This document shows, piece after piece, positions 50,091 to 56,411 of a stretch of DNA of 56,411 nt. Source of the DNA: Providencia alcalifaciens DSM 30120 (GTDB lineage: Bacteria > Pseudomonadota > Gammaproteobacteria > Enterobacterales > Enterobacteriaceae); the NCBI RefSeq assembly GCF_000173415.1, contig NZ_ABXW01000016.1, positions 1 through 56,411 on the forward strand. The letters run 5' to 3'. The translations under genes were made by a program, and so were the position numbers. Within the stretch, counting starts at the first letter, position 1; each line of letters starts with the position of its first letter. The notes beneath the pieces were generated by a model. It was given only the letters and a program-made list of their open reading frames with translations, had not been told where the DNA came from and searched no databases.

Positions 50091-50384
50091 TTATTTAGGT
50101 AAACTAATTTTGCGCTCTACTGATGGACGATAGAGAACAAGAATTTTACCGATAACTTGAACATTTGCTGCACCAGTTTCGCGAACAATCGCTTCAGCGA
50201 TCAAATTTTTAGTTTCACGATCTTCGCCAGCGATTTTGACTTTGATAAGCTCATGGTGTGCTAATGAGACTTCGATTTCAGCCAAAACACCCTCAGTTAA
50301 ACCATTGTTGCCAATCATAACAACTGGGTTTAAGTGATGAGCGAGACTTTTTAGGTGTTGAATTTGTTTTTTGTTAAGATTCAT
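50091..50384 (-). CDS. yhbY: CRM-domain ribosome assembly RNA-binding protein YhbY
   Basis: YhbY is a 97-residue single CRM-domain protein that associates with pre-50S particles. The sequence MNLNKKQIQHLKSLAHHLNP, GNNGLTEGVLAEIEVSLAHH and ELIKVKIAG contains the signature GNNG loop (GxxG) that binds RNA. The length matches E. coli. It is divergent from rlmE across a 259-bp spacer with no gene. Confidence 0.96.
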   Translation of the reverse strand: MNLNKKQIQHLKSLAHHLNPVVMIGNNGLTEGVLAEIEVSLAHHELIKVKIAGEDRETKNLIAEAIVRETGAANVQVIGKILVLYRPSVERKISLPK

Positions 50385-50643
50385 CGATTTTTTGCTTGGT
50401 TAGTATTGAAAATGGCATATTCTACCGCCATCTGATTACTATCACCATCTATTAATCTTGTTTGATGGTAATGAAGCAGCTAATGATTACCCGAAAGTAA
50501 TCCAGTAACAGGTTGGCAGCGCGTTAACACTTTCCCAATAAACAGCGTTATTTATGTGACTTGGGTAGAAAAAATGAAGCTAACTCTCTGTAACTTGAAG
50601 AATGTCGGGAAATGTATTTCTATTAGTATAGTTGGAAAGTGCA

Positions 50644-51273
50644 ATGGCCAATAAAAAACGTTCAGCAAGCTCCAGTCGTTGGTTGCAAGAACATTTTAGT
50701 GATAAATATGTTCAGCAAGCACAAAAGAAAGGGCTCCGCTCGCGTGCATGGTTTAAACTGGATGAAATCCAGCAAAGTGATAAGATTTTTAAACCAGGTA
50801 TGACCGTTGTTGATTTAGGTGCTGCCCCTGGTGGATGGTCACAATACGTTGTTGGTCAAATTGGTCACAACGGTCGTATTATTGCTTGTGACTTACTACC
50901 AATGGATCCAATCGTCGGCGTGGATTTCCTTCAAGGGGATTTTCGTGATGATGCCGTGCTAGCTGCTTTGTTAGAGCGAGTGGGCGATAAAAAAGTACAA
51001 GTGGTTATGTCTGACATGGCCCCAAATATGAGCGGAACACCCGCAGTGGATATTCCCCGCTCTATGTATCTGGTTGAATTAGCATTGGATATGTGCCGTG
51101 CGGTATTGGCTCCTGGGGGAAGTTTTATCGTTAAAGTATTTCAGGGAGAAGGCTTTGACGAATACCTTAGGGATATCCGCTCCCTGTTTACGAAGGTTAA
51201 AGTTCGTAAACCCGAATCTTCGCGGGCACGATCGCGTGAAGTATACATTGTAGCGACAGGACTAAAACTATAG
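50644..51273 (+). CDS. rlmE: 23S rRNA (Um2552) methyltransferase RlmE
   Basis: RlmE (RrmJ/FtsJ) 2'-O-methylates U2552 in the A loop of 23S rRNA at a late stage of 50S assembly. The SAM-binding motif [15 protein letters not shown] is clear. The K-D-K-E catalytic tetrad falls in [34 protein letters not shown] and the C-terminal [11 protein letters not shown] 50644 gives 209 residues, the same as E. coli; the longer frame from 50632 is not supported. It is the first gene of the rlmE-ftsH heat-shock unit, but I could not find a convincing sigma-32 promoter. Confidence 0.97.
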   Translation: MANKKRSASSSRWLQEHFSDKYVQQAQKKGLRSRAWFKLDEIQQSDKIFKPGMTVVDLGAAPGGWSQYVVGQIGHNGRIIACDLLPMDPIVGVDFLQGDFRDDAVLAALLERVGDKKVQVVMSDMAPNMSGTPAVDIPRSMYLVELALDMCRAVLAPGGSFIVKVFQGEGFDEYLRDIRSLFTKVKVRKPESSRARSREVYIVATGLKL

Positions 51274-51321
51274 TACCCTGAGCGTTATTTGTTAACACAG
51301 TTGTAAGGTGAGGTTAATCCC

Positions 51322-53298
51322 TTGAGTGACATGGCGAAAAACCTAATTCTCTGGTTAGTCATCGCAGTTGTTCTGATGTCCTTGTTCCAGAGTTTTGGCC
51401 CAAGCGATTCGAATAGTCGCAGAGTTGATTATTCAACGTTTATCAATGAGTTAGCCCAGGATCAGGTACGTGAAGTTCGTATCACAGGTCGTGAATTGAA
51501 CGTCAGAAAAGCGGATAACAGCCGCTACACTACTTATCTGCCTATGCAGGATGAGAAGTTGTTAGACACCTTGTTAAACAAGAATGTTACTGTCGTCGGT
51601 GAACCACCAGAAGAGCCTAGCTTACTGACATCTATTTTCATTTCCTGGTTCCCAATGCTGCTGTTGATTGGTGTCTGGATCTTCTTTATGCGCCAAATGC
51701 AAGGTGGCGGCGGTAAAGGGGCGATGTCATTCGGTAAAAGCAAAGCTCGTATGCTGACAGAAGATCAGATCAAAACAACATTTGCTGATGTTGCGGGCTG
51801 TGATGAAGCGAAAGAGGAAGTGGGTGAGATCGTAGATTTCCTACGTGAACCAGCTCGTTTCCAAAAACTCGGTGGTAAAATTCCGAAAGGTGTCCTGATG
51901 GTAGGACCGCCGGGTACAGGTAAAACATTACTCGCTAAAGCTATTGCGGGTGAAGCAAAAGTCCCATTCTTTACCATTTCTGGTTCTGACTTCGTGGAAA
52001 TGTTTGTGGGTGTGGGTGCTTCCCGTGTTCGTGATATGTTCGAACAAGCGAAAAAAGCAGCTCCTTGTATCATCTTTATCGATGAAATCGATGCTGTTGG
52101 TCGTCAACGTGGCGCAGGCTTAGGTGGTGGTCACGATGAACGTGAACAGACACTGAACCAAATGCTGGTTGAGATGGATGGTTTCGAAGGTAATGAAGGT
52201 ATTATCGTGATCGCGGCAACTAACCGTGCTGATGTTCTGGATCCTGCATTACTGCGTCCAGGTCGTTTTGACCGTCAAGTTGTGGTTGGTTTGCCAGATG
52301 TTCGTGGTCGTGAGCAAATCTTAAAAGTTCATATGCGTCGTGTGCCAATCGATCCAGCAGTTGATACTACGATTCTGGCTCGTGCTACCCCTGGTTTCTC
52401 GGGTGCGGAATTAGCAAACTTAGTGAACGAAGCGGCATTGTTTGCAGCGCGTGAAAATAAACGTGTTGTTACCATGGCTGAATTCGAAAGAGCACGCGAT
52501 AAAGTATGGCTGGGTGCTGAGCACCGCTCACTGATGATGACTGAAGAGCAGAAAGAATCGACAGCCTATCATGAAGCTGGACACGCAATCGTTGGTTACT
52601 TAATGCCAGAGCATGACCCTGTGCATAAAGTGACAATTATTCCTCGTGGTCGTGCTCTGGGTGTGACTTTCTACTTACCTGAAGGCGACCAAATCAGTGC
52701 GAGCCGCCAGAAGTTAGAAGGAAATATCGCAAGTACATACGGTGGTCGTATTGCAGAAGAACTGATCTACGGTTATGACAAAATCTCAACTGGCGCATCA
52801 GGTGATATTCAGCAAGCAACCAGCACTGCGAGAAAAATGGTGACTCAGTGGGGCTTTTCTGACAAGTTAGGTCCAGTGTTATATTCTGAAGAAGAGGGTC
52901 CTGCATTCTTAGGCCGTTCAGGGCAGAGCTCAACTTACTCTGATGAAACTGCACGCATCATTGACGAAGAAATTAAAGCAATCATCGACCGTGGTTATCA
53001 GGTTGCACATAAAACCTTAACCGACAATATGGATATTCTGCATGCGATGAAAGATGCATTATTGAAATATGAAACAATCGATATGCCAATGATTGATGAC
53101 CTGATGAATCGCCGTCCAGTACGCGCGCCAGCAGGCTGGGATGAGGATAAAAAAGTGAACAATGTTACAGGTTCATTTGGTGCTGCGGCTAGCGCATCAA
53201 AACCTGAAGCAAAGCCAGCTGAAACTCAACCAGAAGAGCCAACTGAAAAATCAGATGAAAACGATTCATCCGATAATAACGAGAGCAAGCCACAATAA
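51322..53298 (+). CDS. ftsH: ATP-dependent zinc metalloprotease FtsH
   Basis: FtsH is the essential inner-membrane AAA+ protease that degrades LpxC, sigma-32 and misassembled membrane proteins. Numbering from TTG 51322, two transmembrane helices flank a small periplasmic domain (about 6-24 and 104-124). Walker A GPPGTGKT is at 195-202, Walker B IFIDEIDA at 251-258, and the zinc site HEAGH at 417-421. The C-terminal tail is acidic and poorly conserved. The TTG has GAGG 8 bases upstream, but ATG 51331 (MAKNLILW, the annotated E. coli start) is also possible. Its regulators HflK and HflC are encoded at 8684-10899. Confidence 0.97.
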   Translation: MSDMAKNLILWLVIAVVLMSLFQSFGPSDSNSRRVDYSTFINELAQDQVREVRITGRELNVRKADNSRYTTYLPMQDEKLLDTLLNKNVTVVGEPPEEPSLLTSIFISWFPMLLLIGVWIFFMRQMQGGGGKGAMSFGKSKARMLTEDQIKTTFADVAGCDEAKEEVGEIVDFLREPARFQKLGGKIPKGVLMVGPPGTGKTLLAKAIAGEAKVPFFTISGSDFVEMFVGVGASRVRDMFEQAKKAAPCIIFIDEIDAVGRQRGAGLGGGHDEREQTLNQMLVEMDGFEGNEGIIVIAATNRADVLDPALLRPGRFDRQVVVGLPDVRGREQILKVHMRRVPIDPAVDTTILARATPGFSGAELANLVNEAALFAARENKRVVTMAEFERARDKVWLGAEHRSLMMTEEQKESTAYHEAGHAIVGYLMPEHDPVHKVTIIPRGRALGVTFYLPEGDQISASRQKLEGNIASTYGGRIAEELIYGYDKISTGASGDIQQATSTARKMVTQWGFSDKLGPVLYSEEEGPAFLGRSGQSSTYSDETARIIDEEIKAIIDRGYQVAHKTLTDNMDILHAMKDALLKYETIDMPMIDDLMNRRPVRAPAGWDEDKKVNNVTGSFGAAASASKPEAKPAETQPEEPTEKSDENDSSDNNESKPQ

Positions 53299-53322
53299 GC
53301 TGTCGTGATAAGTTGAATAATT

Positions 53323-53349
53323 AAAAACCCCAGGTTACTGGGGTTTTTT
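53323..53349 (+). terminator. Intrinsic terminator after ftsH
   Basis: AAAAACCCCAG-GTTA-CTGGGGTTTTT is a perfect stem followed by T. It separates ftsH from folP. Confidence 0.92.
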
Positions 53350-53368
53350 ACGTTAAGGAAAAATAATC

Positions 53369-54217
53369 ATGCATATTAAAGCCCGAGGTCGCCTCCTTGA
53401 CTTATCAACCCCTCAAGTGATGGGGATTCTGAATGTTACTCCTGACTCATTTTCAGATGGTGGCACTCATAATCGTTATCACGATGCCCTCGACCATGTT
53501 GCTAAAATGGTCCAAGCCGGTGCAACAATTATTGATATCGGCGGCGAATCAACTCGACCAGGTGCTGCTGAAGTTTCGATTAGTGAGGAGCTCGATCGTG
53601 TTGTACCCGTGGTAGACGCTATTGCAAAGCGTTTTGATGTGTGGATTTCTGTCGACACTTCGAAAGCTCAAGTTATGGATGAAGCCGCAAAAGTAGGTAT
53701 GCATATTATTAATGACATTCGTTCACTACATGAAGCAGGTTCCCTTGAAGTGGCTGCAAGGCTGGGGCTACCAGTGTGTATTATGCATATGCAAGGTCAG
53801 CCGAGAACAATGCAAGATGCACCAAATTATGTGGATGTTGTCAAAGACGTTAAAGATTATCTTGCCGGTGAAATTGAACGCTGTGTGGCGGCGGGAATTG
53901 ATAAACAGCAAATAATCCTCGATCCAGGCTTTGGTTTTGGCAAGAACTTGTCGCATAATTACCAGCTACTAGCGCATTTAGATCAATTTCATGATTTCGG
54001 ACTACCGCTCTTGGCAGGACTGTCACGGAAATCTATGATTGGACAATTATTAAATGTTCCACCTCAAGAACGTCTTGCGGGCAGCTTAGCTTGTGCCACC
54101 ATTGCGGCAATGCAAGGGGCACAAATTATCCGAGTTCATGATGTGAAAGAGACTGTACAAGCAATGCAAGTCGTTCAGATGACTCTGTCAGAAAAGGAAA
54201 AATTAGCGTATGAGTAA
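53369..54217 (+). CDS. folP: Dihydropteroate synthase FolP
   Basis: FolP condenses p-aminobenzoate with dihydropterin pyrophosphate in folate synthesis and is the target of sulfonamides. The (beta/alpha)8 barrel has [15 protein letters not shown], the pterin-loop GGESTRPGA, a central [15 protein letters not shown] and the LAGLSRKS sulfonamide-contact loop. These look wild-type. The length of 282 is normal. The last 8 bases overlap glmM, so they are translationally coupled, as in E. coli. Confidence 0.97.
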   Translation: MHIKARGRLLDLSTPQVMGILNVTPDSFSDGGTHNRYHDALDHVAKMVQAGATIIDIGGESTRPGAAEVSISEELDRVVPVVDAIAKRFDVWISVDTSKAQVMDEAAKVGMHIINDIRSLHEAGSLEVAARLGLPVCIMHMQGQPRTMQDAPNYVDVVKDVKDYLAGEIERCVAAGIDKQQIILDPGFGFGKNLSHNYQLLAHLDQFHDFGLPLLAGLSRKSMIGQLLNVPPQERLAGSLACATIAAMQGAQIIRVHDVKETVQAMQVVQMTLSEKEKLAYE

Positions 54218-55547
54218 CCGTAAATATTTTGGTACTGATGGTATTCGTGGAAAAGTAGGCGACAGCCCAATTACTCCTGATTTTGTTTTAAAATTAGGCT
54301 GGGCCGCAGGTAAAGTGCTGGCTCGTCACGGTTCACGTAAAATTATCATTGGTAAAGATACGCGTATTTCTGGCTATATGTTGGAGTCTTCATTAGAAGC
54401 TGGTTTAGCTGCGGCAGGGTTATCCGCATCATTTACAGGCCCAATGCCAACACCAGCTGTGGCTTACTTAACTCGTACTTTCCGTGCAGAGGCGGGGATT
54501 GTGATTTCAGCTTCTCATAACCCTTACTATGATAACGGGATTAAGTTCTTCTCTATTGACGGAACTAAACTGCCTGACGAAGTTGAAGAAGCCATTGAAG
54601 CTGAAATGGAAAAACCGATCACTTGCGTTGAATCAGCAGAACTTGGTCGTGCGAACCGTATCGTTGATGCGGCGGGGCGTTACATTGAATTCTGTAAAGG
54701 GACATTCCCTAACGAACAGAGCTTAAACAGCCTTAAAGTGGTTTTAGATTGTGCGAACGGCGCCACTTATCATATTGCACCAAACGTTTTCAGTGAGTTA
54801 GGTGCTCAAGTCATCACTATGGGTTGTGATCCTAATGGGATCAACATCAACGAAGAGTGTGGTGCTACTGACGTTCGTAAGTTACAAGAGCGTGTGATTG
54901 CAGAAAAGGCAGATGTGGGCTTAGCGTTTGATGGTGATGGTGACCGGATCATTATGGTCGACCATCAAGGTAATAAAGTCGATGGCGACCAAATACTGTA
55001 TATCATTGCTCGTGAAGCGCTGCGTCAAGGTCAGTTAAAAGGTGGTGTTGTCGGTACTCTAATGAGCAACATGGGTCTGGAAATAGCGCTGAAGCAGCTA
55101 GGTATCCCGTTTGAGCGTGCAAAAGTGGGAGACCGTTATGTGCTCGAAAAATTACAAGAAAAAGGCTGGCGTATGGGGGCTGAAAACTCCGGTCATGTGA
55201 TTTTATTAGATAAAACCACCACAGGTGACGGTATTGTCGCTGGTCTTCAAGTGTTAAGTGCAATGGTTCGTAACCACATGAGCTTACATGACCTGTGTAG
55301 CGGTATGAAGCTTCTACCTCAAATTCTTGTTAACGTGCGCTTTAAAGGCAAACACGATCCTTTGCAAAGTGAAGCGGTTGTTGCTGCGAATGAACAAGTT
55401 GAAAAAGAGTTAGCGGGTAAAGGGCGTGTGTTACTGAGAAAATCCGGTACTGAGCCTCTGATCCGTGTCATGGTTGAAGGTGAAAACGAAGACGTTGTCA
55501 CTGAAATGGCAAACCGCATTGCCGATGCAGTTAAAGCGGCCGGTTAA
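54210..55547 (+). CDS. glmM: Phosphoglucosamine mutase GlmM
   Basis: GlmM converts glucosamine-6-phosphate to glucosamine-1-phosphate for UDP-GlcNAc, feeding peptidoglycan and LPS synthesis. The phosphoserine loop [12 protein letters not shown] carries the active S102. The metal-binding loop [13 protein letters not shown] and the sugar-binding GAENSGHVI follow, and the phosphate-binding [17 protein letters not shown] is near the C-terminus. The length is 445 residues. The start lies within the end of folP. Confidence 0.98.
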   Translation: MSNRKYFGTDGIRGKVGDSPITPDFVLKLGWAAGKVLARHGSRKIIIGKDTRISGYMLESSLEAGLAAAGLSASFTGPMPTPAVAYLTRTFRAEAGIVISASHNPYYDNGIKFFSIDGTKLPDEVEEAIEAEMEKPITCVESAELGRANRIVDAAGRYIEFCKGTFPNEQSLNSLKVVLDCANGATYHIAPNVFSELGAQVITMGCDPNGININEECGATDVRKLQERVIAEKADVGLAFDGDGDRIIMVDHQGNKVDGDQILYIIAREALRQGQLKGGVVGTLMSNMGLEIALKQLGIPFERAKVGDRYVLEKLQEKGWRMGAENSGHVILLDKTTTGDGIVAGLQVLSAMVRNHMSLHDLCSGMKLLPQILVNVRFKGKHDPLQSEAVVAANEQVEKELAGKGRVLLRKSGTEPLIRVMVEGENEDVVTEMANRIADAVKAAG

Positions 55548-55704
55548 TGTTGCACATTCTCTCTTATCGCGGATAAAAACTGACCTAAGGGAGAGAAATT
55601 ACTAAGCTGAGTATGATATTTCGATGGTTTGCTGTTTTTTTCTTCAATTAGTCAAATGAAATCAAAATAGACTTGCTTGTCAGCTCAGCTTTGGTTAGTA
55701 TTCG

Positions 55705-55741
55705 CACCTGCTCAATTCCGTAATAGTGTTTTGAGTAGGTG
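55705..55741 (+). promoter_or_regulatory. Hairpin upstream of secG
   Basis: CACCTGCTCAA (55705-55715) pairs with TTGAGTAGGTG (55731-55741) with one G-U pair. It lies about 55 bases before the secG ATG, in the glmM-secG gap, and lacks a U-run. It may be a leader structure. Confidence 0.4.
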
Positions 55742-55796
55742 TGCAGTATAAGGGTCATAGCATAGGCTATGCGCCGTAACTGAATAGGTAACTCAA

Positions 55797-56141
55797 ATGT
55801 ATATAGCTCTTTTAGTTGTTTTCTTGCTCGCGGCTATCGGCCTGATTGGTCTGGTCATGTTACAGCAAGGTAAAGGTGCTGACATGGGTGCATCATTCGG
55901 TGCGGGCGCTTCTGCAACACTGTTTGGTTCATCGGGTTCAGGTAACTTCATGACCCGTATGACTGGAATCTTGGCTGCTGTGTTTTTCGTTATCAGTTTA
56001 ATTCTTGGCAACATGACTGCCAACAAGTATGGAACTGGTGCAGGTAGTAAGTGGGAAAACATTAGCGAACCGGCAAAAGTCGAGCAACCAACAGACGTTC
56101 CGGCAGCACCAGCAACACCAACGAGCGATATTCCTCGTTAA
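55797..56141 (+). CDS. secG: Protein translocase subunit SecG
   Basis: SecG is the small auxiliary subunit of the SecYEG channel. The 114-residue protein has two transmembrane helices (about 3-22 and 52-72) joined by the conserved loop MLQQGKGADMGASFGAGASA and TLFGSSGSGNF. The Pro/Ala-rich cytoplasmic tail ends TSDIPR, close to E. coli's end. It is followed by the tRNA-Leu gene, as in E. coli. Confidence 0.97.
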   Translation: MYIALLVVFLLAAIGLIGLVMLQQGKGADMGASFGAGASATLFGSSGSGNFMTRMTGILAAVFFVISLILGNMTANKYGTGAGSKWENISEPAKVEQPTDVPAAPATPTSDIPR

Positions 56142-56262
56142 GTGTGAAAGATTCCGGATGACCGCATTGTGTTCTCATCAATGTAGTCCCAACTAGCAGT
56201 AACGTAGTAAGAAGTTAAAAATTTGAGGTTATTGATTGATAAATTAGTAACCTCGCCTCAGT

Positions 56263-56352
56263 GCCGAGGTGGTGAAATTGGTATACACGCTACCTTGAGG
56301 TGGTAGTGCCTACAAAACGGGCGTACGGGTTCAAGTCCCGTCCTCGGCACCA
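56263..56352 (+). tRNA. leuU: tRNA-Leu (anticodon GAG)
   Basis: The acceptor arms GCCGAGG and CCTCGGC pair perfectly and an encoded ACCA follows. The anticodon stem CTACC/GGTAG encloses the loop with GAG, reading CUU and CUC. The T arm contains GGTTCAAGTCC. A long class II variable arm is present, about three bases longer than I recall in E. coli leuU. The position after secG matches E. coli leuU. Confidence 0.95.
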
Positions 56353-56411
56353 TTATTTTAGACGACTTGTGAAGTCACAATAGTCAGTGTAAAATAGTCA
56401 CGTTTCGAACG

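Noticed and set aside
50594-50640. Sigma-32 promoter for rlmE-ftsH starting at CTTGAAG
   Set aside because: The -35-like heptamer is good, but no CCCCAT-type -10 lies at the required distance.
55793-56062. Minus-strand open frame opposite secG
   Set aside because: SecG on the plus strand is unmistakable; the antisense frame is low-complexity and has no ribosome site.

Overview
The window is a chromosomal segment of a gamma-proteobacterium of the order Enterobacterales. Nearly every protein aligns end to end, from memory, with its Escherichia coli counterpart, but the DNA is AT-rich. Together with the gene content (mqo plus mdh, a cupin gene, Mu-repressor-like regulators), this suggests a Morganellaceae genome, most likely Providencia or a close relative. 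The genus is an inference. No rRNA, IS element, prophage structural gene, CRISPR array or plasmid gene is visible. Most of the window is conserved core genome.

Layout. 1-666 is a non-coding region beside queG with three same-strand DnaA boxes and an IHF-like site, which looks like the datA locus. 667-10899 carries queG (minus), then tsaE-amiB-mutL-miaA-hfq-hflX-hflK-hflC. 11185-18135 carries purA, nsrR-rnr-rlmB and the ribosomal operon rpsF-priB-rpsR-rplI with an S6:S18-type leader. 18226-21480 has cdh, oapA/ytfB, fklB and cysQ. 21544-27215 is a block that E. coli does not have at this position: cupin-mqo, a NudK-like Nudix hydrolase, ygiW and the two-component pair qseBC. 27412-40158 returns to E. 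coli order: ytfJ, ytfK, ytfL, msrA, tamAB, ytfP, ppa, fbp, mpl. After a small membrane-protein gene, 40722-56352 matches a different part of the E. coli map: argR/mdh, a Ner-like gene (sfsB), two Mu-repressor-like genes, ispB, rplU-rpmA-obgE, dacB, greA, yhbY, rlmE-ftsH, folP-glmM, secG and tRNA-Leu(GAG). Relative to E. coli, nnr, yjeT, the cycA-to-cpdB stretch, ytfQRT-yjfF and yhbE are missing from their usual places.

How the genes work together. There are modules for tRNA modification (queG, tsaE, miaA), RNA control (hfq, rnr, rlmB, rlmE, yhbY), membrane proteolysis (ftsH with its HflKC regulators), ribosome assembly and rescue (hflX, obgE, ribosomal proteins), cell wall and division (amiB, oapA, mpl, dacB, glmM), outer-membrane biogenesis (tamAB) and central metabolism (mdh, mqo, fbp, ppa). 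Regulatory sites that can be read directly include a perfect FNR palindrome upstream of cupin-mqo, a perfect PmrA/QseB-type box between ygiW and qseBC, an ARG box in front of argR, and promoters for rpsF and rplU.

Most unusual region. 42801-44443 pairs a Ner-like repressor gene with two tandem Mu c-repressor-like genes, arranged divergently around a 514-bp AT-rich spacer with operator-like repeats phased at about 21-32 bp. It resembles a domesticated Mu lysis-lysogeny switch without the phage. This, the datA-like region and the FNR site are the best leads. I found no clear evidence of a wholly new biochemical system.
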